Shown piece after piece: positions 22,146-35,807 of a stretch of DNA of 64,000 bases. The notes beneath the pieces were generated by a model. That model was not told the DNA's origin and did not search any database. It saw nothing but the letters and a program-made list of their open reading frames with translations. The position numbers and the translations under genes were made by a program. The stretch's first letter is position 1, and every line of letters starts with the position of its first letter. Source of the stretch: Lichenostomus cassidix (lineage: Eukaryota; Chordata; Aves; Passeriformes; Meliphagidae); contig CM039211.1 of NCBI GenBank assembly GCA_008360975.2, positions 71,321,965 to 71,385,964 of the forward strand, written 5' to 3'.

Positions 22146-23099
22146 GATGTTGTTTTGAATAAAAGATAAATAAAACATAGACTCTAGAGGAACCATTTCA
22201 ATGGGAATCACAACATTTTACATTTTTTTCTCTGTTGGAACTCAAAAAATCTATTTACTTCCATATGAGGGTGGAAACACAAAGGTTTCCTGAAAAACTG
22301 AAGAAACAACCCCAAAACTGGCATTTTCACAGCACAATTAACAAAATTTAAGAAGAGGAAATAAAACTGCATGGTACCAATTCTATTTCCTTCAACACTC
22401 TCACTCATCTGCTGACCACACAAGGCTCCATGTCAGCTGTAAAAGCTATAACACTCACAGCACAAGCCAGAAGCTCAGCATATAATATCCCAAAATGCTT
22501 GTTAAAATTGGGCAAGAGGGAGCTCCAGCCTTGCCTTGTGCTCTGGATTTGCCTTCTGAAATCAGAGTGTTATACAAGTCGTTTTGTTTCCTTGCATTCC
22601 ACTGATAAAATATTTTTTTGGTTTGCAGAGGTTTTTAATTTTTAGTTTGAATTAATATTTGCAGAAGATATTTCAAAGACCTTTCCTTGTAACTGTTGTA
22701 ATATGACTTCTTAGTATTATTGCTACTGATAACAAATCCATTTAATAGCTGCTTTTCATGTTATCTGCTCCATACATCCTGTTTTTAATGAAGCCTGTTT
22801 TTCAACATCCTCTGTACTTGCAACCCCAAAGAGCAGATATGATCTTTTTTAATTTCTTTGTAATAAAAGAGGCTACTTGAAGGTATTATTCTAGACATGA
22901 AAAGAGATTTCAAGATCCTGAGGTAGGTGGTTTTGAGACAATACTATCAAAACTCCTTAAGCTGAGAACTAGGTTCTTGCTGAGATTAATATCTGACCTA
23001 AAATTCTGATTATTTTATGTTTAATAATTTTCTCTCCATCCTTTGCCTTGAGCATCACAGTCATACAATTTGAGTATGTAACATACAAGTATGGGGTTT

Positions 23100-23195
23100 T
23101 TTCCTTCATAATCCCTTTGAGAAAGATGAATTCTCTCTATTCCACAGAAGTACAAAATATGGTGGGTTAAAAAAATTGTCTGTAGTCACATGGGC
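23100..23195 (+). mobile_element. Possible ancient MIR/L2-like fragment
   Basis: The order TAATCCCTTTGAGA, CTATTCCACAGAAG, GGTGGGTTAAAAAAATTG and GTAGTCACATGGG resembles the well-known amniote motif 'ATCC..ATTTTACAGATGAG...GAGGTTAAGTAACTTGCC..GGTCACA'. The match is loose and remembered, not aligned, so this is tentative. Confidence 0.3.
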
Positions 23196-25586
23196 CATAT
23201 TCAAGAATGAAAAAATTGGCAAAATCTATTGTTATCCATTATACCCCAGCCTGATAGCAGCCAGGAAAAGAAATGAAGATTTGCATTAACATGTCCTTGG
23301 AAGTTTTTAAATAGATAATACCCCAAAATATGTTTAACACCAAGGTGTAAATCATGTTGGTATACCAAGATGCTGGCTGGAGACTTGGCAGCATCATTGC
23401 TTGGCTCATGTTGACTGAGGACTACATCCTGCACAAAATCCATCTCTGAGCACTGGAACAGAGCTGTTTGCACCAGTGCAGTGTGCCTTCAGCAGGGATG
23501 TCTCAACTCTGACTGGTGACATAATCACAGAGATACATATTTCATCAACCTAGTTAACACAGGCAGCTCTACAGAAATCACCTCTGCATCCTGGGGAGAT
23601 TTTCAGAGGGAGGAGTGAGCTGTGTATCTGTGCTCACATGCATGGGATTTATATCTGCAGACAGCTGATACATTTTGAGACAGTCCTCCTAGACCTTCTT
23701 AATTTCCTTGGATGCCTTTAGATATTTGTACAGAAGCATCAGAAATATGGAAGAGTGTTCTCCGGAGCTGAAATTCCATCTACCTAATTAGATCTACTTA
23801 AAAATCAAGTGTTTGGTCTAAATTAACCTATAAGGCTTCTCCTTTAGTCCCTTCTTGAGAGACATTCACACCATATGAAGATCTCTCTGAGATGAACAGA
23901 GAGCTGATCTGTCAAGGTGTTCTTCATGATAGAAAATCATATTCACCAAACTTCTGGATGTAAAACTTACAGATCATTTCCACTTTGGAGTTACATTCCA
24001 AAGGCTCTGAAAATTTAGCCTCAAAAGCACCTTGCAACTTGCAATCAACCTACTTGGTAAAAATTATCCTTTTTGACAAATTCAGTTTTCAACAAGTCTG
24101 TCTATGAGGTTTTACATCATTCGGAAATAGCTTTCACAGGAAAACACATAGATAATCTTTCCATAATGTGTATGTAAAATATCCAGTCAAGAATTTTCAC
24201 CAAAAATCAATTTCAATGCTAAGTAACATCAAATCTGCTTGAGCATTTACATTTTTTTTCATGGGAGGGATTTAAGAGGATGTAACTTCAGGCTCGCTTA
24301 CTCTGTATCAAGGTAAATATAGGCTGGGAAGAGGCTTTACAGGGAAGGTAAAAAAGACCTTATTTGTTTTTTAAATCAGGTTTATTATAACCGAAAACTG
24401 ATCACTTCTCTTACTCCAGAGGACCTTTTTAAAATATTTAGTCCTAGAAGTTTACTCAAAAGCTGAAATCAATTTGTAGAGTGGATAGCACACAAAAATA
24501 ACCTCTCTCTGATACACACAGTCTTTTAAATAACATCCTCTATGAGGCACTAAAGCTTTAATATCAACAATATTCCTGAAATGAGGGGAGTGAAAAAAAC
24601 AAAACATGAAGTGCAGAAACTGCTATCAATTCCATTCACAGTGGCAGAATGACTCTAATAGCTGAGACATTTATGAGTCATAAATTACCATTTATAAATG
24701 CAGTGTTTAGCATTCATTTCAATGGACAACATATGGTAGCAACATTTCTAAATAGCTTGAACTGATAAATAGGCCAGTGAAGTGGCTCAATTTGTTAAAA
24801 TGCTAACACATTAACTACTGCATGTGGTGGTGGCATGTTTGCATCCCTAACACTGCCTGTCTGCTTGGGCCTTATGGAAATAGACACTTGCCTTGAATTT
24901 ATGAACTGGCAGAGTCAGTCTATTTTTCATAATGATTTATGAGGAATCACCGTTTGCAGGCTGGGTGATCCATCTCTGACTGTGTTAGCCTCAGTCCCAC
25001 CACGTTACAGTGCATGACTACATCCCACATGATATAACCCCTGGTACACTGTCTGGAGAACCTGACTGATTTCTTAGGAATGTTTGAATCCTGCATTTTG
25101 TCCTTTTAAAAGAGTTAGGTAATGATTTGAACCTGATCATTACTACAGTGAGATTGATTAACACAAACAGATCATCTGAAGACTCACCTGAGGTCATCTC
25201 TGCTTCTATTAAAATTGTGGTGTTTCTTACATGCCACTCAGCTGCTCTTTCTTTCACCTTATGTAATAACAAAACTAATTTTCAGTTAAAAAATAATTAA
25301 AATAAATCACTGCTAGGTCTGCAGAAAACAGAAATGTCCCAGTAAATGCAACATTACAGTAATACAAACTCTAATATTTATGGACCCTTTGGGCTGTATT
25401 TTTTTCAACTCTACCTGTATTTAATTAGCTTTCTTTTGTCCTGTCTGTGATTTTTAAAAACAGTCTTGACATGTTTAAAGAGCCAAAGCAACCCCCAGTT
25501 CTCCAAAATACGGTGCAGATTGGTAGGTTCAGAGGCTCCAGCACAGCTGAATAGAAACTACCTGGAAAATCAACATAGCAATTTGT

Positions 25587-25815
25587 TCTTCTTTTTCCTC
25601 TTTTACTTTTATTATTTTCCTTTCCCTTTTCCCTTTTCCCTCTTTCTCTTTGTCTTTGTTTTTCCCTTTCTCCTTTCTCCTTTCTCCTTTCTCCTTTCTC
25701 CTTTCTCCTTTCTCCTTTCTCCTTTCTCCTTTCTCCTTTCTCCTTTCTCCTTTCTCCTTTCTCCTTTCTCTTTTCTCCTTTCTCCCTTTCCTTTTCGGTT
25801 TTCTTCCTCCTTCTT
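25587..25815. repeat. Polypyrimidine tract with (TTTCTCC)14 minisatellite
   Basis: Between 25667 and 25764 the heptamer TTTCTCC is repeated 14 times without a mismatch. Imperfect CTTTTCCC-type units flank it on both sides, making about 200 bp of nearly pure pyrimidine on the plus strand. Such homopurine-homopyrimidine tracts can form triplex (H-DNA) and stall polymerases. The repeat is open in several frames because neither TTTCTCC nor GGAGAAA creates stops. This yields chance frames of 165 codons on both strands (Lys/Arg/Glu-rich antisense, Phe/Leu/Ser-rich sense) that I do not regard as genes. Confidence 0.95.
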
Positions 25816-26394
25816 TTTTTATTTTTCCACCTATCCTCTTTCACTACAGTCCACAACCACCTTCGCTGCATGGCTATTGTTTCAAAGGGAGAGGAAGACT
25901 CTTCATAACTTCCTTTCCTCATTGCTGATTGTAGACCTACAGGTTCACAGGGTTGTTCTGTGACAACTTAAAAATATATGAGATGCAGTTTGTGAAATCA
26001 AAACCACAGTGGGAAAGGCTTCTGTGTCCTGATAACAACATAAAAAAACTTCTTGGGTGTGTTGTATGTGGGGATTGAACAAAAAAGGTGCCTGAGTGCT
26101 TTGGAAACAGACCATCCCCTAAAACTGGTGGGTGTCATCCAGCAGAAACATCTACAGGGGAGACTGCTGTCTCCAAACTTGTTAGGGACAAATTCATGTT
26201 ATTCTAAAGTGGATTTATAAACCAGGCCAGGTGAATTTCTCTTCATCAACTATAAAGGAAATCTAAAATTTTTGTCAGGCACCAACTACGCACTTATTTG
26301 TCCTTTCTTAATAAGGTATTTATGTTCATAGAACTTTGTTTTGGAAAAACGATGCTTTAATGACACTGACAACTGCAACAATATTAATATGAAT

Positions 26395-26430
26395 TATGAT
26401 AATGACAATGATAATGATGATAATGATGAA
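26395..26430. repeat. Degenerate GATAAT/GATGAT repeat
   Basis: The run TATGATAATGACAATGATAATGATGATAATGATGA is built from three-base units GAT/AAT/GAC. Confidence 0.75.
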
Positions 26431-28312
26431 GAGAAAATGCAGTGGTACCTATCTAATAATTTAATGCAGTCTGGATGCTATTGTGTTAGGTACCATAGAA
26501 ACTTTGGGGATTAATCAAACGTGTTAAGCTAAATCAGATTTTGAAATACCAACAACAACACACACAAAATGTGAGCTTTTTCTTTATGATTCAGGCAGGG
26601 AAGGGAAGTGGAGCACACCCTTGCAATCACTTGATAAATCACCTGGTCCCACTTAGGTTTGCAGTGGCAAAACTCTTGGTATGTAATCTCTAGGTGAGTA
26701 ATTCAAAAGTCCTCTGCCCATCTCTACAGAGCATCCTTCAAGAGGAAGTGCTCTGGTAAACTTCTATTTTCAACTTCTTCCCAGAGGGAGCTGAAAGGCT
26801 GGGGTTTGTTCAGCACTTACAGTTTCAAAACCTAGGAATACGTAAGGATTGGTCGAGTTATTGATTTTGAAGCTGCAACCATTTGAGAAGTAATACTGTG
26901 CAACAGTTAAAGGAAATAGCTTAGATGACTGCTCAGTCTTAACAGCTAGAGAGAATAAAATCAGCAGAATTCAACCTTTCACCCTGGGATCAGTAAAGGA
27001 AGTAATGAAGATGTCTATTCGGCACTGCAACCACCTGCAAGATGTTTTTTGTGTTGTCTCTTATGTTTAAAACAGTTTGTGCAGAAATCCCAAGCTTTCA
27101 TGAGAGGTTACTGCTAAAAAAGAGAATAAATCAGCTAATATTTGAGGACAAAATTTTCCAGACAAGGAAGAGATGTGTCTTACCATCAAACATAATCTCA
27201 AACTTACCAATGTGTGCCAAGGTGCATCTAGGGAAAAGTTGTCTTTAAATACAGGCTTCTCAACAGGTCAGATGCCCTCATTTACTTGATTTCTGGAGAA
27301 GATGGGCAGCTCACCTCTGTCTTTAAGAAAAGCTTCTGAGAGTAATATCTGGTCAGGACTTTAAAAATGAGGCCCTAAAAACTGTCCTAAAAGTTGTCAT
27401 ACTGAAGGATTTAGAAGTTTACTTTTGGTTTAAGCAATGTCTCTTCACATTACAGTTATATTTTGCCTTTATGATTGGCAAACAGACAAGACAGGATTGT
27501 CTCTGATGATCATATATAGCTTAAGGTGGTGTGGAGTTCAGCTCAACCCAAATGTCTGAGAAGGAGTAAATGACTACAGAGAGGGGACTTTTCTCTCTTT
27601 TATACTTCATGGATTGCCCTATAGAGTCCTTTCAGATTGCCTTAACAGCTTTGCCACTATACAGCTCATTAGTTCTTTCTATTTCTTAACGGAAGAGCTG
27701 GATAAAACATGTTTAATTTATACTCAGCTTAGGACTGAAATATATTCTCCATAAAACTTTAAAAAGGAGAAAAATAATATAAAAAATGTTCCTTCCAGCA
27801 TAACCATCACTAACAAATAATGAGCTTGTTTATCATTGCTTTTTTATGTCTGATACTTCAGGCATTTCAGAGCCCTTTCCAGACTATTATCTACTGCCCT
27901 TCAAACCCTTCATGTTGTTATCCTGTCTTTTATATCAGTAATAGGTTTTAAGACTCATAGTAATGAATGCAAATATATGACTGTTTTAGGGCAATAAAAT
28001 TGTTCTATAGCAGTTAACTACGCTCTTTGCAACAGTGAAAAGCATTTTAAATTAGCAGTTGGAGAAAACTAGGACATTGGAGCACAGAGACAATATAAGA
28101 GTGCAGCAATCTATTGGCTGTTACCTAATGGAAAAGTTAGTTCATTAATGCTCAAGTCAGTTGTTGATTACTAAGGGCTGCAATGTAAAGTTTGACTCCT
28201 GTCTAATGTGTTGTTGTTAGCTGAAATGGTTTTCTAAAGTTTGTGTCTAGAGTTCATCGCAAGTTTTAAAGGAAGGAGAAGAAAAAAAGGGGTGGTTTTC
28301 CTTCTTTCTTTT

Positions 28313-28350
28313 TTTGTTTGCTTGTTTGTTTGCTTGTTTTGGTTTGTCTT
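28313..28350. repeat. (GTTT)/(GCTT) repeat
   Basis: TTTTTGTTTGCTTGTTTGTTTGCTTGTTTTGG, a short tetranucleotide run. Confidence 0.75.
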
Positions 28351-31300
28351 GTGTCATTGAAATGGCTGCGTTCTAGAAGTTCAACAATTGGTTTTGTTCA
28401 GTTTCCCAGGAATCTCCATCTGTGGTAACAATTTAGTTTTCCATGCAGGTCCCTTCCAACTCAGTGCATTCCATGTCTCAACCCCAGTCACAGGAAGCAG
28501 CTGGGATCTGTCTATCCAGCTCCTTAGAGACATGTCATCCATCCACTCATTAGGATAATAATGTTAAAGTCATAATGATACCTAAATATTTTTCTTTCTA
28601 TACATTTTTCATATATTTGTAAAACAGCTTTGTTAACTGTTAATACATGGTTGTATAGCTCCTGGTATTTTTCCTACCATTTCTCCTGTATTTTAGAATA
28701 AAAAACTGACCTTCTAACACATTCCTGAAATACTGTTTAGTCTGATTTTCAAGAAGAGGACCTCCACAAAGGACATTTTGTTTTCCAACAAGAATCTGAG
28801 AAGACACAAAAAGAAATGGGGCAAAGAAGCCCCCAGACCAACTCCAATGGGGCAGTACCTGGTGGAAAATTATCTAACCAACTGCTCTCCTAACTGGAAA
28901 TAATATTTCTTACATAGGCTAAATTGTTAAAATTATAAAACTCATAGAAATCCAGTGTCAAGTGTGCCCATAACCACTATGGGGGCACCTAGAAGTTCAC
29001 AAAAAAGACCTGCTTTTCATCCTACTGTTATAACACCACATGCAAGCACTTTGTCTTTTGATAATAGGCAACAATAAAGTGGGATTCAGTCTTGCTGCAT
29101 TCTGGAGAACTGGTGGGTGACCAGCGCAGAGATATTTAAATCCACACCGTGGATCCCATTGCTCTCCAAGCTCAAATTACTATGATCAGGGGTGTCCATG
29201 AGAAAAATGACTCCACAGTTCTTCAGAATGCCATGTTTCAGGGGTGGCAGCATCCCCACAGCATTGGGATGCTGGTGTGCCCATGCTAACAAGCCCTGCT
29301 CACCTGCAGGCTCAGCTGGCAGTGATTCAGGTCTCTCTGTGCCATTCTTCACTGCACTGTCCACATCTGCAGCCCCAGCTCCTCAAAAGAAAACAACTCC
29401 ATGGGAATTAGAAACCTACTCTAAATGTGTTTAAGCTCCACCCTGTAAATCAAGGATAATAGATGTCACTGTCAACTGCACGATGGAGAGAATAAATATA
29501 CTAAAGCTTTGGAGCTACTAAGTTACTCTCACTCTGAGGTTATTTAGTTTGGTTTCTCTAATGGATGGATGGATGAATTTTAGCACATATTTTAATTCTT
29601 TCCTTGACCACAGTCAGTGCTGCTGCAAATTTTCCTCAATACTGATCTGTCAGCTGATGATCTGTTTCCTGAGTTGTAATCATCTATAATTTTGTTAGTG
29701 GGAAGATGCTTTTGCTTCATTTCCTTTTGAAGACACCACGCTGATGGATGGTTTATTTCAAAAGCCACTGTGTTCTTACGGAAGAACTCCACATTGAGAC
29801 TCCAAATCCTGTCACTTACGTCTATTTAATATCTCCTAAATGAGTCTTTGTTTTTCCATCTACCTCTATTTCTAGAAATAAGACTGGCTTAGCCATCACT
29901 TCCATCGATTATTATTCTGCTCCCCTTGTTGGTCTTGCAGTTCTTCCTGTCACCCTGCACGAGTAATCATTCATCTTCCCCTGTGCTCAGACTTAACTCT
30001 GTGTAACAACACATTTATTCTGTGTACATTTTCACTCGAAATGTTGCCTTTAGTGAAAAATGTGTTTAACCTAAGACAGAGTTGTCTGCAGAAATAAAAT
30101 ATTTATTCTCATATTTTTATTGAAAACATAAACTGACTCCTGTTTTGTTCACAAACTAAACAAATAAGGGGTGGAGGACAGAAGATGTAGCTTGGCTGAC
30201 CAATCCCCTCCAAGATTGTGTAACAGTTAAATACCTAAGAAAATTAAACTGTGTAAGTTTGGGGTTTTCAGTGACTGATTCATACAAAAATGTCAGCAAA
30301 ATAAAATATTATTCATACTAATTTTTTTTTGTAAATTTCTTGACACATTTATGGTACAATTAACATTTTTCAGAACAAAATACACACAGAAGATTTTAGT
30401 TCTATCATCTATTTAAAATTCGGTGTTCAATCTTGGGCAAGCTATATGTCTGAACAATAGCATTGTTCAAAGGTGTGTAGGTAAAGAATCTCCAAAAGGT
30501 CATCCTTAAAAAATGGCATTTACTGTTGATGAGAATAAGGGTATGTATTTCCTATGAATTGTAATTTTTAAAAAATATCTGGGTTTTTTTTTCTTTTTTT
30601 TCTCATAAATTTTATCTATGGATTTTTCAGTTGCCTCAAAAGCTTGATTAAGATGAGGTGTCATGGCAGAGAAAATTTCAGGAACCAGATGAAATTCTCT
30701 GGAAATGAAGGTAGTATTTGCTTTTAGACAATTCAGAGATGTTCTGGCATCTCTGAGAGTTCAGCTTGCACCCTTTCTGCACTAGATGGTGTACAGGTAA
30801 GATGGAAAAGTCATTATCCCAGTAAATACACAATACGAAAAATTGGCTGTGATCATTTCCATCATGTTTTGCCAGTCTGTAGTCCAGCTAATGAGTCTGT
30901 GGACTCTAAGAAAATTCAGATGTGACTATTTCTCAGTCATGACACAATCTTAGTTATTTTATTCCAGACCCAAAGAATCTACTCTAAGTTTTCTTAGGTT
31001 CCGTGTGGAAAGTGATATGCTGGCTGTGACTAGCTGAGCTACCCGTGGTATTTCTTCATATGCAGTGAAATGTTTATAAAACTGGACCATTCAGCCTATT
31101 CAGACAGGTATTTCAAAGAAGGTCTGTCATAATACAAATAACAGAGAAAATAGGCATTACAAGCATTAATGCCTCCAGACTTCAGAAGCTGATTGTCACA
31201 AAACCTGGTTCTGTCAATTTTCTGCAGATTCAAGAAGCAAGTGTGACTTCACAGGCAATTTGCTGTGGAAATGCATGGGGCATCACTGCTGCTTTAAAAC

Positions 31301-33062
31301 GTGGAAAGACATCCACAAGAATCTCTGCATGGAGCCAGCTCAAGCACAGCGAGGTCAGTGCTATGGCTGAGCACAAAGATGAGGTTAAACTTGGGTCACT
31401 GTGCCAAACTCCCCAGAACTACTTAATTCACAAGAAACATGCAGAGATACCCTGGTTCTGTGTGGGGCTGGCTTGTGTCCTCCGTGCTAATTAACTTGGG
31501 CTCTGAGCACCATGAGAAGAGAGAGGGTTATCTGGTCTTGAAATATCCTTGGAAGCAATTTTCTTTCACGTAGTGCTGTGCCAGAGCCAAAGCTCTGGTG
31601 GACCCAGCTGGCTGTCACCATTTCTGTCAGACATGAGCTGGCTCTGAGAGTGGCATTCATCTCATTTAATGTTAGATGTCTGCACTACAGACATCTACAT
31701 CTCGATTAGTCACCCTTGTCTCCCTTTATAGTCAATGGAGAGAAACAAGCATGATTCACCCCATCCCAAAACAGACATCTCAAATGTGGATGAATCATGC
31801 CTCAACAGTGCCTGTTTTGTGCAGGCAGCGAGAGGAAATGATGGAAACACCGGGCTGATGTCAGGAGGGAAATTAGAGCTTGGAAGTTACTGAGTGGCAG
31901 CACCATTGGAGAAGGGTACTTGTGGGACACACAGGAAAGTGAAGACAAAAAAAAGCACATAAATTACTTATTTATGGTCACATGGCAACTATTTTGAAAA
32001 CACAGGAGCCAGAGCATTATCTCTGAGTCAGGAATGAAGGTGGTCACTTTGGCATTGGTTTCAGCATTAATGATAAAAACCACTGTGTTTAATCAATGAC
32101 CTGTATGCATCTGCGTCCTCCTAAGGCAGACCATTATGTATGATACATTTCCCCAGTATCACAGCCTTATTTGAGCTAAATGAGATACAGAGAACTTCAC
32201 TGGGTTTAGCGATCAATTTTAACGCCATTTGTTGTTCATTATTTTTTCTTTTCTTTCTGGTGATTTATCAAAAAAGTGAAGCCAAGTTGCTGCAGTGTCC
32301 CAAGGCTCCTATAATCCAGCCAGGCTACTTCATCTCTCCACTCACTGCTTTTACAGCCTCAAAAAGTAAGATAAGAATTCTCCTTTTGTTTCTGCCCAGT
32401 AACTTCCCCTCAAAACAAATTTTAGTATTATGTAATATTATTGCAGCTGGACTTTCTCCCCTCTAATAGTGACAGGGTGCAGTTTTTTTCCATCCAAATG
32501 AGAAATCTTATACAATAAAATTTTGCATCAAAATTTTTTTGATGTTCACAGAATCCATGGTTTTGGGCAGCTTTTTCTTCTGACTTATGTAGCATCGGCA
32601 AGAAGCCTGGGGAGTCCTGTGGTCTAAAATAACAAAAACCAATGTGAAATAAAAAAACATCTAAACGTGGCATTCTTCTACAGCTTGAAACATGAGCAGT
32701 TAGTCAGGGATACACAATGTGGTGCCCTCATTTTCTCAAAGTGGAGCTCTTTAAAGCTTGCATCCCCTGCCTTTCCTGTTGACATTCAAATTGAGTTTCT
32801 GCATCTCATAATGGTAGTTCCTGACTTGCTTTTCACTTTATCTGCCAAACCGACTGCTGGGTCTTTCTCAGATGCACAAGAGTCAGGGATAAAGCTGACT
32901 GAAAATGCATCAGTTATTTCAGTCATTTTGCTAAAGTACACCCCAGTACCAGCAAAGACAGGAAATTATTAGAATTGGTCTGCTGTCATCAACTGCTATT
33001 TTATCAATTGCTCAGTTTTCTGACGAGCCCAAGTTCTTCTTAGCTTTAAGCCATTAAAACAG

Positions 33063-33083
33063 TAATAATAATAATAATAATAA
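33063..33083. repeat. (TAA)7 microsatellite
   Basis: Seven perfect TAA units followed by CAACAATCATAATG degeneration. Confidence 0.9.
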
Positions 33084-33794
33084 CAACAATCATAATGCAT
33101 CCAGAGAAAAAACAAGGCAGCACTTTAGAGAGAAAAGTAGCATGTTCTTGTCAGTGAAGGCTGTTATCCCCATGTAACCTACCACGGAAATGTTTCCAAC
33201 CCACTGCTCCCAAGTTCTGCACTGCCAGGGTGTCTTATCAGCATGGTCTCTACGATCTTTATTTCTGCAGGAATGAAAGGAGTTTTCTTGGGATCTGTTC
33301 CCTAAATCCCCTGTCTGTTGGAGAAAGAATCAGACACTGAGCAACACCTTACTTGAAATGCAAGTGATGGGGGAGAAAGGCTGTGCCCTCTCAGACCTGT
33401 GTGAAGGAGCACATATGTGCTTTGCAGCTTCTAGGAAATTTTATAGCTTTGAAGAAACATTTGCTGGCATTCCAGCCCCTGGCTCTGCACATCTACCAGC
33501 CTGCCCTACTTCATGAGTTCTTTGGGCACAAAACATTCTCCCTTGTCTAACTGAACAGGCCTGCATGGCTCTACAGCAAAGAATCAGTAGGTAGATTTTG
33601 GAGCAGAAACCACACATATTCTATTTTTACAGACAAACCAAGCCAAATTGTCCTGTTAGCACCACCAGCCTGTATCCAAACAACCCCATTGACCTCAGCT
33701 GAGTGTAGCTAAGAGGAGAGCTCAGCCTCGGTGTGTATTCCCTACGGCTGCACCACAGTGTGTAATTATTGCTGTTTGTTATTGCTTTTGCTGC

Positions 33795-33905
33795 AGAACC
33801 CACAGGATCAAATAAAGATCAGGATCCTAGCTGTGCTGGGTGCAGTGCAAACATATAAGCAGTCATGGTGCCTGCACTGAAGAGCTTACAGCTGTGTCTC
33901 TGAGG
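33795..33905 (+). mobile_element. Possible ancient amniote SINE/LINE-tail repeat
   Basis: GGATCCTAGCTGTGCTGGGTGCAGTGCAAACATATAAGCAGTC followed by CCTGCACTGAAGAGCTTACAG resembles the widespread, very old amniote repeat containing 'GTGCTGGGTGCTGTACAAACA...CCCTGCCC.GAAGAGCTTACA', common in turtles and crocodilians. I recall the motif but not the catalogue name. Another scrap of a related-looking repeat may lie at 60335-60380. The divergence suits an insertion older than birds. Confidence 0.4.
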
Positions 33906-35807
33906 AGAACATTTCTTCGTCTAATAGACTTCTCTATTAAGAACTGTTAATTGCATCATTCAGCCTAATTTTTTTCTCTGCTTAGTTTCTTCTATTTCTC
34001 CTGCCTAGCCTCCCTAGACCATCCTTAATAATTCTCCTTCCTTCACAGTATCAACAGCTTTCCACACTGTGCTGACAATTATTACTCCCCCTCTTTTTTC
34101 TTGATTGTCTGATCAGAAACTTCTCCCCCAGTCACTTTCTGCTTTTCAATAATTTGTTTGTTTTTTGGTTTTTTTTTTGCTTAAAACAACTCTTTGTCCT
34201 CATTCTTTTTATTGCAGCAATATCTTTTGATCATTATAATTCCAGCATGGCTGAGTGACACTACTTGTGCCTCCTCTCTGAGCCATGATGTCATGTTCCC
34301 TTGAAGGACTCCCCAAAAGCACATTCACACTCTGCTATTCCCTTTGCCTGTCTTTTACTAACAGAGAAATGGCTCATTGTCACCCTACAGGTTTCCTTCT
34401 CTGTTGCAACCTAAATATCACATCTTCCATTTGCCAAATGTCTGCTTCAGATTACCTCTTTGCACAAGTCTCTCCCGAGGCATTAGATGATAGGTTTTTT
34501 CCACTATTTCAGGCTGAATCTCATTTCAGTGTTTCCTGCTCGGTATGTCTAAAGTCTCTTAGTCCCTTTGTACAACTTTTGTGCTTTAATTCACACACAG
34601 AAATCTCAGCAGACCTTCCCTAGAAGAGGGTCTCTGTGGCTTTCAGAGGCAAAGTGTATCCATTGCAGTGCAGTTATACCTCTAAAAGATCACAGACTTG
34701 TAGTGGAAGCTTAAATTCTCATGACTGGAACTGTGATGCTCCATGGCCAGCACTGGTTTCCACTCCACTACTGGAGAGCAAAAACCTGCTCCTGAAGGGA
34801 GTTTTTTAGAAATTAAATGCTCATGTTGCTTATTGCTTATAAGACACATACAGTGCTGATATAGTGGTCACACTAGTCCATGAACAATTTATCATTCTGT
34901 CAAAGTTCCCCATAAAAGATCCTTAAAAGAAACAATATTCTTTAAATCCAATTGCTTTCAGGTCTAACATTGGCTTCCAGACTAGAGCAGGACAGGACAG
35001 AAATGATGGTATTTTCTCTTCTTTCTATGCATTTTTAAAGGTTGAAAATCCATCAGACAACTTTAAACTTATAGGTCACTAATCATATCTTGCTGGACAT
35101 CTCTGACCAGTTGAATTTTCAACAGGGAAACATGACCCATCCTATCTGGAGATAGGTGATCAGACAACCCAAGAGAAAGCTCTTGAACTACCTTTAGGTG
35201 GAGGAAGGAGTTTTCTTATTCTTTCACTACAAGCACTGTCTCTCCTCAAAAGTAATTGTCTTGAAATTAAATAAGGTGCTGTCTCTCTCATATCTGAAAA
35301 GAGATCATGTAAGGATTAGGTGGCAGACACCCTGTTTAGTCTAGAAAACTGTACAGATTTTTAAATTATATTGCTCTGACTGCCTCCACAATTTACTCTA
35401 ATGAGAAAAAAGTAGGTGACCATGTTCCCTTTGATGGTATCTGAATTTAATACAAAGACATTTCACGGAAAGGATGTTATTAAGTGGGAGTTGTTGTGAC
35501 TAACCACTAATACCAAACCCACTTTTATAACCAAAATTAATTTGCTAATTGCTCAAGTGTTATCTTTTAGCTGTTTCCTTGGAACAATCAAAAACACCAG
35601 GGACGAATTACTTCAGGACATAGAATCTTCTTTCATCTCAGACGTTGGAAAAATTTGCTTCGGTTTAAGTGATCCTCATTCTCCTACACCTTATATGAAG
35701 ACCTTAACATCAGTAAATTTAAAGATCTTCAGATGGCATTAACTTCTTCCCATGTGTGGTAAATCAAATTACCTCTTATGTGCTGCTGTTAAGAGTATCA
35801 TCATGTA
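33906..35807. other. Non-coding stretch
   Basis: No gene or transposon recognised. The longest frame is 112 codons (34285-34623, plus), Cys/Ser/Leu-rich with no known motif. Confidence 0.5.

Larger units (their letters stand above)
21049..25586. other. Long stretch, mostly unrecognised
   Basis: No gene seen in 4.5 kb. It contains a T-rich tract ending in TTTCAG at 21880-21909 (acceptor-like), an AAAC run at 22128-22145, and a possible scrap of an ancient MIR/L2-like element at 23100-23195 (separate entry). No long open frames. Confidence 0.5.
25816..33794. other. Long stretch without recognised genes
   Basis: Eight kilobases in which I see no exon or clear transposon. Simple repeats are a GATAAT-type run (26395-26430), a GTTT/GCTT run (28313-28350), a short TGGA run (29565-29577) and (TAA)7 at 33063-33083. 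A possible eroded CR1 end, GGTCCCTTCCAACTCAGTGC, lies at 28449-28468. Frames up to 108 codons are unremarkable. Confidence 0.5.

Noticed and set aside
23201..23473. Antisense CR1-like similarity (AACATGAGCCA... in the minus strand)
   Set aside because: Only about eleven bases match well; the following sequence does not follow CR1. Too weak to annotate.
25667..25764. CRISPR-like array
   Set aside because: Units are contiguous heptamers without spacers, in vertebrate DNA.
25425..25963. 165-codon frames on both strands (repetitive Lys/Arg/Glu or Phe/Leu/Ser)
   Set aside because: Produced by the TTTCTCC minisatellite, which contains no stop codons in any frame.
28440..28487. Possible very short CR1 tail (GGTCCCTTCCAACTCAGTGC)
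   Set aside because: Only one block matches and no octamer tail follows clearly.
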